Shown piece after piece: positions 1 through 8,713 of a stretch of 64,000 nucleotides of DNA. The number at the start of each line of letters is the position of its first letter. Within the stretch, counting starts at the first letter, position 1. The stretch comes from Cohnella sp. CFH 77786 (GTDB lineage: Bacteria > Bacillota > Bacilli > Paenibacillales > Paenibacillaceae): the NCBI RefSeq assembly GCF_019400745.1, contig NZ_WJIB01000001.1, positions 186,001-250,000 of the forward strand. The letters run 5' to 3'. The position numbers and the translations under genes were made by a program. The notes beneath the pieces are model-generated. The model was not told the origin of the DNA and searched no databases. It saw only the letters and a list, made by a program, of their open reading frames with translations.

Positions 1-2
1 AA

Positions 3-131
3 CGCGCTCAATTGTTTGCTGAGGAACGGCTTCGTCGTCGTCGTTCAGCGGAGTACGTCGGCTATAAGCGGATTCGTGCTTCTCCAACGGGGAGGCAATA
101 TCCGCTGACGCCGTTTGCCGTCCCCAGATGA
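3..131 (+). CDS. C-terminal end of an unidentified protein (truncated by window edge)
   Basis: An open frame enters from the left edge and ends at TGA 129-131, giving about 42 residues that are very rich in Arg. It runs directly into a strong hairpin terminator, which is how a real gene end looks. I do not recognise the family, and the visible part is too short to name. The reading frame could be chance; the terminator right at the stop is the main support. Confidence 0.35.
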   Translation, partial: RAQLFAEERLRRRRSAEYVGYKRIRASPTGRQYPLTPFAVPR

Positions 132-160
132 AAACCGCACCCCCGACGGGATGCGGTTTT
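131..160. terminator. Rho-independent terminator, likely bidirectional
   Basis: Perfect 9-bp stem AAAACCGCA (131-139) with TGCGGTTTT (152-160) around a 12-nt loop; the A/T end of the stem supplies a T run on both strands. It can serve the gene ending at 131 on the plus strand and the small minus-strand frame at 183-263. Confidence 0.8.
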
Positions 161-182
161 CTGGTTCCGGGCCAAGACCAGC

Positions 183-263
183 TCAGGAATTGCGGGGCTT
201 CTCCACCGCGATCAAAGCGATGAAGGAAGCAAGACCGATAATGAGTATGCCTAACCAATCCAT
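183..263 (-). CDS. Candidate 26-aa single-span membrane peptide
   Basis: ATG at 263 to TGA at 183 encodes 26 residues starting MDWLGILIIGLASF. They form one hydrophobic helix of about 18 residues followed by a short charged tail (EKPRNS). A purine-rich GGGTGG lies upstream, and the frame is followed at 131-160 by a strong terminator in the right orientation. This is the shape of small bacterial membrane peptides such as KdpF-like subunits or toxin-like peptides, but no partner gene is next to it and I do not recognise the family. It could be a chance frame. Confidence 0.35.
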   Translation of the reverse strand: MDWLGILIIGLASFIALIAVEKPRNS

Positions 264-367
264 TCACAAACCACCCGCTCACATCGTTTTATCGATCATA
301 AACGATCCCGGGCGGGATTTCTGTAACCTTCGTCACATTTTTATTCGATCGCCGCGTGCACGGCGGC

Positions 368-1384
368 TCAGGCCAGCCGGATTTTACGGCCCGTCCTGGC
401 GCTCTCGACGGCGCCGAATACCATGGCCGCGCTTTTGATATTGTCCTTGCAATCCGTCTCCGCGGGGCGGCCTTCCTCCAGCGCGGCGAACATCTCGTCG
501 AGGCAGCCGCGGTGGCCTTCCCGGCCCAGCCAAGGTTCGGTCAGCGCAACGGGCTTGACCGGACGGCTGAAGCCGCCCTGCCGGGATTCGTCCACGACTT
601 CCGCCGAGGCGGGTCCCGTCCCGTCCCACCGCACCGTCCCCTTGTCCCCGATGATCCGCCAGTCGGCTTCCCATGAGGTGTTGAAGCCTTCGCTGCACCA
701 GGAACCGCGGTAGGTATAAACGGAACCGTCGCTCATTTCGAAAATGCAAACGGCCGAAGCGTTCCCCGCATACCAGGAGCCGGGCGGATTGAATTCGTGG
801 CAGTAGACCGACACCGGATCCGCGCCGGTGAGAAACCGGGCCTGGTCGAACGTGTGGATGGCCATATCCACGATCAGCGGATTTTCCATCGCGTCCCGGA
901 AGCCTCCGAAATGCGCCCCGATGAAGAAATCGGAATGAACCGTTCCCACCGTTCCGATCCCGCCGCGCGCCAGGAAATCGCGAATCGGGCGGATATGCTT
1001 CAGATACCGGCGGTTCTGCATGACCGAATACCGTTTGCCCGCCGCTTCCGCGGTCCGGACGACCTCTTCCGCGTCGGCCATCGACTCCGCCATCGGCTTC
1101 TCCCCGAACACGTGGCAGCCCAGGCGCAGCGCGGCCGTCGTAATCGATTTATGACTCGCCGGAACGGTCACGTCGAAGACGAGATTCGCTTCCGTCCGCT
1201 TGATCGCTTCCGATATATCGGTGAAAACGGGGACCTGCAGCCCGCGCCGCTCCGCCATCGCCTTGGCGCTTTCTTCGTAGAGGTCCACCAGCGCGACGAT
1301 CTCGGCATTCCCGCGCTGCGCCGCGTCATCCAACCACGCGCCCGCCATGCTCCCGCAGCCCGCGACCGCGATGCGATGTTTCAT
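368..1384 (-). CDS. Gfo/Idh/MocA family NAD(P)-dependent oxidoreductase
   Basis: A 338-aa cytoplasmic dehydrogenase of the glucose-fructose oxidoreductase / inositol dehydrogenase family, which usually oxidises or reduces sugars and polyols. The N-terminal Rossmann fold has the nucleotide motif AGCGSMAG at about residues 7-14. The family EKP motif appears in VFGEKPMAES near residue 95, and DMAIHTFDQ near residue 180 holds the catalytic Asp/His region. The ATG at 1384 is chosen for a GGAGAG site a few bases upstream and because the Rossmann fold starts immediately after it. The gene is divergent from an AraC-type regulator at 1584, a common arrangement for sugar catabolism under local control. 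The substrate cannot be read from the sequence. Confidence 0.88.
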   Translation of the reverse strand: MKHRIAVAGCGSMAGAWLDDAAQRGNAEIVALVDLYEESAKAMAERRGLQVPVFTDISEAIKRTEANLVFDVTVPASHKSITTAALRLGCHVFGEKPMAESMADAEEVVRTAEAAGKRYSVMQNRRYLKHIRPIRDFLARGGIGTVGTVHSDFFIGAHFGGFRDAMENPLIVDMAIHTFDQARFLTGADPVSVYCHEFNPPGSWYAGNASAVCIFEMSDGSVYTYRGSWCSEGFNTSWEADWRIIGDKGTVRWDGTGPASAEVVDESRQGGFSRPVKPVALTEPWLGREGHRGCLDEMFAALEEGRPAETDCKDNIKSAAMVFGAVESARTGRKIRLA

Positions 1385-1583
1385 TTTCCATCTCTCCTTC
1401 AGCTCGCGTATCACCTGTAATCGTACAAGAACGTCAGGACCGCCGCTACGCAGAGGATTACGGTCTTTTCGCACGATTTTCCGATTCTGCCCCCAGAAAC
1501 TGCAGATGTGCAGGCATATGAACCGCAAAACGTGATAAAATCGGTTGTATGCTCTGCGATAACGAAGCGAGGAGGCGGTGGAC

Positions 1584-2450
1584 ATGTCGCGCGCAACCCC
1601 GTATAAAGAACAAACCGTGCTTCCCGACCGCGGGTTTCCGATCAACGTCTTTTTCGTCGGTCCTATCCCTCATCATTGGCATGACCACATCGAATGGATC
1701 TACGTGAGGCAGGGGACAGCCCGCATCCAGGTCGACGCTTCGTTCGAGACCCTGTCGCAAGGGGAGCTCGTTTTCGTGAATTCCAAGCAGCTTCATGGAA
1801 CCGACTGGCTATCCGAAGACGCCAAACTACTCTGCATCGTATTCAACGAAGCGCTCGTCAGGGGAAGCGGACTCGACGTGACGGAGCATCACTATTTTCT
1901 TCCCTACCTGCATCAGCGCAGCGAATGGCCGGCCGTCATGCGCAAGGATCATCCGATCACCGGGGAAATCGGGGAGGCGTTCGCCCGCCTCGTGGAAGAA
2001 TTCGGACGCAAGGCTCCGGGCTACGAGCTGCTGGTCAAAGCCGAGCTGCTGCGGATCTTCGGCCTCTACTTCCGCTATGCCGAACAAAGCGCCAGGCAGA
2101 ATTCATCCCTCATCCGCCAATCGAACGAGTTCGCGGCTCTGCTGCACATGATACGGGACCGCTACGATCAAGCGATCAGCGTCAAAGAAGCGGCGGAATT
2201 CGTGAGGCTGAGCCCGAACCACTTCTGCCGCGTCTTCAAGCAGCTGACGGGCAAAACGCTCGTGGAATACGTCCACCTGCTCCGGATCAACGAGGCGGAA
2301 CGGCTGCTGCTGGACACCGACTGGCCGGTCACGGAAATCGCGGGCAGAGTCGGCTTTCCGAACCTGACCTACTTCGGGCGGGTCTTCAAAAAGCTGAAAA
2401 GCGTCTCTCCGTCGGCGGTGCGGACGGCGGCCGGCATGAGGGGCATATGA
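1584..2450 (+). CDS. AraC family transcriptional regulator with N-terminal cupin-like sensor
   Basis: A 288-aa regulator. The first ~150 residues form a cupin-like ligand-binding domain starting with the His-rich stretch HHWHDHIEW. The last ~100 residues carry the two helix-turn-helix motifs of AraC/XylS proteins (VKEAAEFVRLSPNHFCRVFK, then VTEIAGRVGFPNLTYFGRVF). ATG 1584 follows GGAGG at 1571-1575 with good spacing; a GTG at 1578 is also in frame. It is divergent from the oxidoreductase at 368-1384, so it probably controls that gene and itself in response to a sugar or a derivative. Confidence 0.88.
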   Translation: MSRATPYKEQTVLPDRGFPINVFFVGPIPHHWHDHIEWIYVRQGTARIQVDASFETLSQGELVFVNSKQLHGTDWLSEDAKLLCIVFNEALVRGSGLDVTEHHYFLPYLHQRSEWPAVMRKDHPITGEIGEAFARLVEEFGRKAPGYELLVKAELLRIFGLYFRYAEQSARQNSSLIRQSNEFAALLHMIRDRYDQAISVKEAAEFVRLSPNHFCRVFKQLTGKTLVEYVHLLRINEAERLLLDTDWPVTEIAGRVGFPNLTYFGRVFKKLKSVSPSAVRTAAGMRGI

Positions 2451-2457
2451 AAAGCGA

Positions 2458-2513
2458 AAGGCAGCCGCGCAAGGTCCGGCAGGAATCGCGATCCGGTCCT
2501 TCGAAGCTGCCTT
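2458..2513. terminator. Possible convergent terminator between AraC gene and copper oxidase gene
   Basis: AAGGCAGC (2458-2465) can pair with GCTGCCTT (2506-2513), between two convergent genes that stop at 2450 and 2522. The loop is long and the T run weak, so this is tentative. Confidence 0.4.
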
Positions 2514-2521
2514 CTTGGCGC

Positions 2522-4330
2522 TTATTCAACGGTTACGGTTCCCTGCATGGTCGGGTGGACCGAGCAATAATACAGATAAGAGCCCTTCTCCTTGAACGTG
2601 TAGCTCCACCGGCCGCCGCTCCGGATGCTCTTGCTGTCGAAGCGGCCGTCCAAATCGGTGGCCGTGTGCGGTTCCTTATCCTTGTTGACCCACGTGACGG
2701 TCGTCCCTGCCGGGATCCGCAGGTCCTGGGCCTTGTAGGAAGTCGCGTCGATTTCGACGATCTCCCCGTCCGGCAGCGCGCTTCCGCCGTTCTGCCCGGC
2801 CGTGCCGCCGGAATGATTCGAATGCTCCGGTCCCTCATGGGCGCCATGGGAAGCAGGCTCTTCCGCCTGCCCGCCGCCGAGAACCGCGTTCGTCCCTTCC
2901 TCCGTCGTGGAAGGGGACGGCGGCAGCGCCTTGACCGTCAGCGTCCATTCGCCGGACGGACCTTTCTTCAGCTTCGCGCCCATGTACGTTTCCGCCAGCT
3001 TGGCCGGCACGAGCACCGCGCCTTTCTCCGCGACCGGCAATACCGGCAGGTTGACGGCCTTGCCATTATAGAACGCCGGCTTGCGCCCAGGCGAGAACTT
3101 CAACTCGTTGGCCTTCATCGTCAAAGTGTACAGGCCGGCGGCCTTGTCAACCTCCAAGCCTGCTTGCGTCGCTTCCCGCAGCAGAGTGAGCGGCAGATAA
3201 AGCTGTCCATCCCGGACGGCAGGAGCCGTATCCAGCGCGATACGCTTGCCGTTCACCCACGCTTCCTTGCTCCCCGCCGCAAGCTTTGCCGTGGCGTCCG
3301 GCAGCGCCGGCTCCACCATCATCATCGTATGCATGCCGCCCGGATAAACCCCGTTGTTCGTGTTGTCCGTAATATTGTGGCTGTGAATCGGAAAATGCCC
3401 GCTCTGCGTGAGTTTGACGAGAATGTCGTACCGTTCGGCGGGTCCCACGTTGATCGTGTCCTTCCCGATCGGCGAAGAGAGCGGCCGTCCGTCCGACGCG
3501 ATCACCTGGAAATGAAACCCGTGCATATGGATGCTGTGGGATTCGTAACCCGAATTGATCAGGCGGATGAGAATCGTATCGCCGACGCGCCCTTCTACCC
3601 TCGACATCGGATCCTTCTCCGTATCGGGGTAAGATTTGCCGTTGATCGTCCAATATCTCGGATGGTAAGAGGTCCGGTCGTACGCTTCGCCTTTCTCCAC
3701 GGCCTCGTGCCAGGCGGGATCGATCTCGTTCAGCTGGAACGTATACGCCCTGTCGTACCTCGGTCCGCCCGTCCAAGCTTCCGGGCTTCCGCTCTTGGCC
3801 TTCACGATAAACGCGCCATGCATGCCCATCTGCATATGCTCGATCGTATCTACATGGCAATGGTAGAAATACGTCCCCGCGTGCGTCGCCGTAAACCGGT
3901 ACGTGAAGCTTTCCCCGACCAGAATGGCTTGGGAAGTGTGGGGAACGCCGTCATTGGCCTGATCCGTATCCAGCCCGTGGAAGTGGATCGTATGGGCCGG
4001 CTTTCTGACCCCTTCCTTCTTCGGTCCGATATTGGTCAGCACCACCTCGACCCGGTCTCCTTCGTTCACGGTCAGCGTCGGAGACGGAAATACCGCGGTG
4101 CCCGGCTCGTTTTTCGAGCTGAAGCCCCAGATGTAGACTTCCTTGCCGTCCGGCAGCGCGAGACGCCCATCCGTGGCGTACAGCTCGAACCGCTTGACCG
4201 CGGAGCTTCCTTCCGCGGCGACTATTTGCACCCGCGAACCGTACCAGGTCACCAGCAAGGCGAGCAGCAAACCCAACAGCAACAGAAGGGCCTTGCCCGC
4301 CGGGACCGGTTTTCGAAATCTATTCTTCAT
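2522..4330 (-). CDS. Secreted two-domain multicopper oxidase with stalk domain and C-terminal plastocyanin-like domain
   Basis: A 602-aa exported protein. Residues ~1-40 are a signal or anchor segment with a long Leu-rich core. Two cupredoxin domains follow, with the copper motifs IHFHGLD, YFYHCHVDTIEHMQMGM, IHMHGFHF and HFPIHSHN; these are typical of small two-domain multicopper oxidases and related to copper nitrite reductases. Residues ~345-460 resemble the copper-amine-oxidase N-terminal ('stalk') domain common in Paenibacillus surface proteins. After a Ser/Gly/His-rich linker, a C-terminal cupredoxin carries EPHTAT and YYCSVHPTMQG, a complete His-Cys-His-Met type 1 site. It follows the cupredoxin gene by about 60 bp and is probably in its operon. 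The substrate (metal, phenol or nitrite) is not determined. Confidence 0.85.
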   Translation of the reverse strand: MKNRFRKPVPAGKALLLLLGLLLALLVTWYGSRVQIVAAEGSSAVKRFELYATDGRLALPDGKEVYIWGFSSKNEPGTAVFPSPTLTVNEGDRVEVVLTNIGPKKEGVRKPAHTIHFHGLDTDQANDGVPHTSQAILVGESFTYRFTATHAGTYFYHCHVDTIEHMQMGMHGAFIVKAKSGSPEAWTGGPRYDRAYTFQLNEIDPAWHEAVEKGEAYDRTSYHPRYWTINGKSYPDTEKDPMSRVEGRVGDTILIRLINSGYESHSIHMHGFHFQVIASDGRPLSSPIGKDTINVGPAERYDILVKLTQSGHFPIHSHNITDNTNNGVYPGGMHTMMMVEPALPDATAKLAAGSKEAWVNGKRIALDTAPAVRDGQLYLPLTLLREATQAGLEVDKAAGLYTLTMKANELKFSPGRKPAFYNGKAVNLPVLPVAEKGAVLVPAKLAETYMGAKLKKGPSGEWTLTVKALPPSPSTTEEGTNAVLGGGQAEEPASHGAHEGPEHSNHSGGTAGQNGGSALPDGEIVEIDATSYKAQDLRIPAGTTVTWVNKDKEPHTATDLDGRFDSKSIRSGGRWSYTFKEKGSYLYYCSVHPTMQGTVTVE

Positions 4331-4391
4331 GTTCTCCCTCCGAAAACAGGGAAAGAGAGGCGACCGCGCGCCTCCCCCTCCGATTCCGTTC

Positions 4392-5618
4392 TTATTTCGT
4401 CTTGAGCGTGAACGTCAACGCGGTCTGATCCCAGCTGTAGGCTTTGCCGAGGTGGTTCGCCACGGCATCAAGAGCCACATAGGTCGTGCCGCTCTTCTCA
4501 TACGGCGCGGAGTCGCTGCCGCTGACGAGCGCTTTGCCGTTGATCGTCACTTTCTTCTTGGCGACGGCCGCTTTCGCGCCCAGCGCCTTGGCAACCGCGT
4601 TCACCGGAGCGAACACATGGCCGTTTTTCACTTGCGTATCCAGCACGACCGCTTTGCCGTCGACGACCAGCTTCGCGGCGCCTTTGGCGGCGACGACGAC
4701 TTTGCCGGTAAAGCCCCAGAACGGATCGGTGATCGTATACGTGCCCGGTTTGGTGAAGGTCAGGCGGAACGGATCCGGACCCATCATGATGCCGGAGGTC
4801 GCCATGCCTTTGCCGTCATAAGCTTGTTTGGACGGAGTCATGAGCAGCGGGTTCGGGCCTTGCTCGGTGAACACCTGCAGGTCTTTCGGCATGTTGACCA
4901 CGACGAGATGGACTTCGGGCGAGGGATTCGTCCACTCGATCGTATCGCCTGCGTTGATGTAGAGCTCGCCCGGCAGGTAGGCGTTGATCATGACTTCCGC
5001 GCTCGCCGCGGAAGCGTAAGCTTTATAAGTCAACGTTCCATTGCTGTTTTTGCTGTAGTTCACGACGCCGCAGTAGTTTTTCAGCCATTCCGCCTGCTTC
5101 ATCAAATCTTCTTCGTGCGCCTTCTGCGCCGCCGCCTGTTCCACTTTGCTCGGGATCGGCTGGCCTTTCGGAAGGACGACGACCGTTCCCTTCATGGTCG
5201 GATGGTACGCGCAGTAGTAAGCGTAAGCTCCGCTTTTCGTGAACGTGACCGCGTACGAGGCTTGAGGCATCAGCTCTCCGGAGTTAAGGAGCTTGCTTCC
5301 GTCCCATTGCACGCCGCTCGGATCGGTGGCGATCGGCGATTTGTCGTCGGCGATCGGCGGACCGCCGACCAGGAAGGTCACCGTATGGGGGGCCGCCATG
5401 TCCCGGTTCGTGAACGTGACCGTATCCCCTTCATGAATGTAAACGGTGCCCGGCTGCATGGAGAAAAACATCGCCGAATCGTGATCCATCGCCTGCCCGA
5501 CCGACACGTCCCAGGATTGCGGCGCGCTCTCCGCCGCGCCTTCCGCCGCGTAAGCGCCGGTCGATCCGACCGTCAGCAGGAGCAGCGCCAGCAGCAACAT
5601 TCTTACTTTCTTCATCAT
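4392..5618 (-). CDS. Secreted cupredoxin-domain protein with stalk domain
   Basis: A 408-aa exported protein starting at ATG 5618 (MMKKVRMLLLALLLL), with GGGAGG about 6 nt upstream. A signal peptide ends near AYA. Domain 1 (~30-150) is plastocyanin-like, with PHTVTF and YYCAYHPTMKG giving His, Cys, His and Met ligands. Domain 2 (~190-300) has a cupredoxin-like layout (INAGDTIEWTNPSPEVHL ... DPFWGFTGKVVV) but no Cys/Met loop, so it probably does not bind type 1 copper. The C-terminus (~305-408) is a copper-amine-oxidase N-terminal-like stalk domain, also present in the next gene. It is likely an electron carrier or copper chaperone for the oxidase downstream. Confidence 0.85.
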   Translation of the reverse strand: MMKKVRMLLLALLLLTVGSTGAYAAEGAAESAPQSWDVSVGQAMDHDSAMFFSMQPGTVYIHEGDTVTFTNRDMAAPHTVTFLVGGPPIADDKSPIATDPSGVQWDGSKLLNSGELMPQASYAVTFTKSGAYAYYCAYHPTMKGTVVVLPKGQPIPSKVEQAAAQKAHEEDLMKQAEWLKNYCGVVNYSKNSNGTLTYKAYASAASAEVMINAYLPGELYINAGDTIEWTNPSPEVHLVVVNMPKDLQVFTEQGPNPLLMTPSKQAYDGKGMATSGIMMGPDPFRLTFTKPGTYTITDPFWGFTGKVVVAAKGAAKLVVDGKAVVLDTQVKNGHVFAPVNAVAKALGAKAAVAKKKVTINGKALVSGSDSAPYEKSGTTYVALDAVANHLGKAYSWDQTALTFTLKTK

Positions 5619-5795
5619 GTTCTTCCTCCCGTATTCCATTGATTGACACGAATTGAAGTGTAAATCAGAAACCGGAATTCGGGGAGGATGAACTTTTTTC
5701 ACCCCTCCCGCCTGGAAACGAGCCCGAGAATATATGCCGTTTCCGGCAATCGTGATAAAATAAAAAGGTTGAAAAATTTTCATTATTTCCGGGGG

Positions 5796-7253
5796 ATGAA
5801 CCCTATTTTCGTCTATATTCTCATGTTTCTGTCCCTGTGGACCGTCGCCTTCACGATTCTAGCCAAAAACATCCGCGGCGACGCCTCCAACCGCTGGATC
5901 GGCATCTCTCTGTTCGTCGGCGGCTGCGCCAGCTTCGCCTTCTCGATCCACGCGACGATCATCCCGTTCCTCGACCGCCATGACGCCCTTACCCCAACGC
6001 TGCAGCGCGCGCTCGAGCTCGTCAGCATCCCGGCGTTCTGGCTGTATTGGCACGGCCTCGGCTACTTCATGCTAGTCAGCGCCCTGCTCTACTCCCGTTT
6101 GCTGCGGCCCCCTGCCGCCCGGATCGCCGCCATTCTGCTTGCGGTACCCCCGGCAGCGGTGTTCGTCCGGACCGCGGATTTCACTCTTCCCTTCGAATTG
6201 GAGCTGAGCGATGTCCGGCTGGTGAACGGCCTCTACGTCGGAGCGGCCATTCTGCTGTTTTTCGGAGGAATCCGGCTGGAGAAAGACGCCCGCAAACGGA
6301 AAAACCTCGTCCGGACGGCCGTCGTCCTGTCCACTGCGATCCTTTGGGCGTACGTGAACGATTTTCTCGGCATGATCCGCTTTTCCTTCGGCAACCGTCA
6401 TTTTACGCTCGAAAGCAACGGCATGTGGGAATACAACTATCTGATCATTTTCTGGCTGGTCGCATGCTTCCTGTATTACGGGCTCAAATACGGCTTTCTG
6501 GGGGTTAAGCTCAGGGTCGAGGAGCAGAAATTCGAGGATTCGATGCGGAATTTGACGCACGGCACGCAAATCTTGAATCATTCCATTAAAAACGAGGTCC
6601 AGAAAATCCACTATTTGGCCGGACGGGCCCAGACGTTCCTCAAGGACAACCGAAGCGACAAGGTGGAATTAAGCCTCACGGGGATCGGGCAGGTCGCCGA
6701 CCATCTGCTCGACATGATCGACCGGATCAAGGGCAAAGCCGGGGAAGTCGAATTGAAAGAATCGAAGGAAAGTCTCGTCGAACTGATAGACTCCGTGCTG
6801 GGTGCGGTGAGGCCGCTTCATCCCGGGCAGGTCAGCGTGACGAAGGACTACGCGGCGGACGGCCTGCTTCTGTGCGACAGGTCCCATATCCGGGAAGTGC
6901 TCGGCAACCTGTTCATGAACGCGTTCGAAGCGATGCCGCGGGAGAACGGGCGGCTGCACGTCCGGACGGAGTACAAGAAAAGGAAGCTGCGGATCACGAT
7001 TACGGACAACGGCTGCGGCATCGACAAAGACAACCTGCCCCGCGTGTTCGCCCCCTTCTTCTCCACCAAGAAGGATTCGCTGAGCTACGGTCTGGGCTTG
7101 AGCTATTGCTATTCGGTGATCGGCAAGCACGGCGGCAAAATTTACGTGGAATGGAGCGAGCCCGGGCAAGGTACGTCCATGCGGATCGAGTTCCCTGCCG
7201 CCCGCTTCGAGCCTGCCGCGACCGCCGCGTCAGTCCCGTTTGTCGTTCACTAG
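5796..7253 (+). CDS. Membrane sensor histidine kinase
   Basis: A 485-aa kinase. The first ~240 residues hold about seven hydrophobic segments, with no large external loop, so it probably senses within the membrane. The phosphoacceptor region is LNHSIKNEVQKI near residue 265. The ATPase domain shows the N box (NLFMNAFEAM), G1 (DNGCGI), F box (FAPFFSTKK) and G2 (YGLGLSYC). ATG 5796 is chosen because the first membrane segment starts there; the GGGGG just before it is very close. It is divergent from the copper-protein operon. Its 3' end overlaps by 24 bp the 3' end of a response regulator on the opposite strand, almost certainly its partner. Confidence 0.88.
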   Translation: MNPIFVYILMFLSLWTVAFTILAKNIRGDASNRWIGISLFVGGCASFAFSIHATIIPFLDRHDALTPTLQRALELVSIPAFWLYWHGLGYFMLVSALLYSRLLRPPAARIAAILLAVPPAAVFVRTADFTLPFELELSDVRLVNGLYVGAAILLFFGGIRLEKDARKRKNLVRTAVVLSTAILWAYVNDFLGMIRFSFGNRHFTLESNGMWEYNYLIIFWLVACFLYYGLKYGFLGVKLRVEEQKFEDSMRNLTHGTQILNHSIKNEVQKIHYLAGRAQTFLKDNRSDKVELSLTGIGQVADHLLDMIDRIKGKAGEVELKESKESLVELIDSVLGAVRPLHPGQVSVTKDYAADGLLLCDRSHIREVLGNLFMNAFEAMPRENGRLHVRTEYKKRKLRITITDNGCGIDKDNLPRVFAPFFSTKKDSLSYGLGLSYCYSVIGKHGGKIYVEWSEPGQGTSMRIEFPAARFEPAATAASVPFVVH

Positions 7254-7814
7254 CTTCTCCCGGATGCTGCGGAGCTGGGTCTTGATCGTGTTGATCGATT
7301 TATTGAGCGTGCTGGAGATCTGGCTGCGGGTATAGCCCTTCTCCCGCATCTCGTACAGCTCCCTCTCCGAAGGGGTCAGCTGGCTGAGCTGAATTTCCTG
7401 CACGAGCGCGGGCACCGCGTCCGGATGAAGGGCCGGACGGCCGGCGTGCGCGTCCCGGATCGCCTGGACGATGTCCTTGTAGCTTGCCTTCGTGATGTAA
7501 TTGTGCGCGCCGTTCTGGAACGACCGGACGATGATTTCTTTCTCCTGCAGGGATGTCAGCATGATGACCTTCACGTCGCGCCCGCTTCTGAGCTTGATTT
7601 CCCTGGCGGCTTCGAGGCCGTCGAGACGGTTCTCCGTCAAATTGATGTCCATGAGCACCACATCGACGGCAGCCTGCTCCAGCAGGGAGCAGGCTTCTTC
7701 TTTCGCGGAGGCGATGTGCGTGACGGCCAGATCCGGTTCGCCCGCCAAATCCTCCGCCAGCGTCCGCTGCCAGAACGGGTCGTCTTCGACCAGCATCACT
7801 TTGATTTTGTCCAT
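7230..7814 (-). CDS. NarL/LuxR-type response regulator
   Basis: A 194-aa regulator. The receiver domain has the acidic cluster EDD (10-12), the phosphorylation site Asp56 in VVLMDINL, and the conserved Lys in ITKASYKD. The C-terminal part (~130-190) is a LuxR helix-turn-helix (LTPSERELYEMREKGYTRSQ and following). ATG 7814 is preceded by AGGGGAGC. It converges on the sensor kinase gene and the two share 24 bp at their 3' ends. Likely targets are the copper-protein operon and the kinase promoter in 5619-5795; this is inference from position. Confidence 0.9.
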   Translation of the reverse strand: MDKIKVMLVEDDPFWQRTLAEDLAGEPDLAVTHIASAKEEACSLLEQAAVDVVLMDINLTENRLDGLEAAREIKLRSGRDVKVIMLTSLQEKEIIVRSFQNGAHNYITKASYKDIVQAIRDAHAGRPALHPDAVPALVQEIQLSQLTPSERELYEMREKGYTRSQISSTLNKSINTIKTQLRSIREKLVNDKRD

Positions 7815-7909
7815 GAAGCTCCCCTTTTCTACCGATCGCGGGTGCCGGCGGATACTCCCATAAGACCAGTATAAGGCATTCCGCTTGAACGGATAAGGTT
7901 GAAATTCCG

Positions 7910-8713
7910 TCACCCCCATTCCGGCCGTCCGTAACACCTGCGGGTATTCGCCGCGATCGCGTCCCGGACGGCAGCTTCGCCGAGCCCGCGGAGAACGGCG
8001 ATTTCCCGGACGGAATCCAGCACCATCCGCAAATCCGTCCGCCTGCCGGCGCAGGGTCCCTCGAACGGCCACGGCCCGTCCGTCTCGACGAGCAGCAGCT
8101 CCAGCGGATACGTACGGGCGAGGTGCCGGGTTTCGTCCTCGTACAGCACTTCCGGGGTCACGGAGATGAAATGGCCGCCCCGAACCATTCGCTCCACCGT
8201 GCTCGGGCTTCCTTTGAACCAATGAAAATGGGCGTTCCGGACGCCGTACCGTTCCAGCAGGTCCATCGCGGCGTCGGCATCCTCATGGACGGCATGCAGG
8301 GCGATCGGGCGGCCCAGCTCGGCCGCGAGGCGCACGAACGTTTCCAATTGGCGCAAGTACGGCGCGGAGTCGAAGGCGATACCGGCCGCTTCGGCTTCCT
8401 TCCGAAGGAAGTAGGGCAGTCCCACCTCCCCGATCGCGAACGTCTCTTCCCGCGGCAGCCCGGAGATCCAGCCGCACATCCGCGCGAGCTCCGCTTCCGT
8501 CAGCGGCGGCTGTTCCGGGTGGTGCCCATAAGCGGGCAACACCCGGCCGGGAAAACGTTTCGCCAGCCTGCGATTCTCCTCGCACGATGCCAAGTCCATC
8601 GACACGGCCACGACGCCATGCACGCCGGACGCGAACGAGGTCCGAAGCATGTCGTCCCGCTCCGCCGGCTCATATTGATGCAAGTGGATGTGCGCGTCAA
8701 ACAGCATGGGCAT
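7910..8713 (-). CDS. TatD family metal-dependent hydrolase in a thiamine-type operon
   Basis: A 267-aa TIM-barrel hydrolase. The metal motif FDAHIHLH is at the start, GEVGLPY near residue 95 holds the metal-binding Glu, ALHAVHE and HFHWFKG supply His ligands, and VETDGPW near residue 215 has the final Asp. TatD proteins are nucleases or general phosphoester/amide hydrolases. Its start overlaps the end of the ABC ATPase gene (8697) by 17 bp, so it is the last gene of the TPP-riboswitch operon. That position suggests a role in processing an imported thiamine-related compound, but the substrate is unknown. ATG 8707 (MLFDAHIHLH) is an alternative start. Confidence 0.85.
   Translation of the reverse strand: MPMLFDAHIHLHQYEPAERDDMLRTSFASGVHGVVAVSMDLASCEENRRLAKRFPGRVLPAYGHHPEQPPLTEAELARMCGWISGLPREETFAIGEVGLPYFLRKEAEAAGIAFDSAPYLRQLETFVRLAAELGRPIALHAVHEDADAAMDLLERYGVRNAHFHWFKGSPSTVERMVRGGHFISVTPEVLYEDETRHLARTYPLELLLVETDGPWPFEGPCAGRRTDLRMVLDSVREIAVLRGLGEAAVRDAIAANTRRCYGRPEWG

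Noticed and set aside
1694..4405. A 903-codon plus-strand frame across the AraC and multicopper oxidase genes
   Set aside because: Antisense shadow caused by high GC. It is Arg-rich, lacks motifs, and lies over a gene with clear copper-binding motifs on the minus strand.
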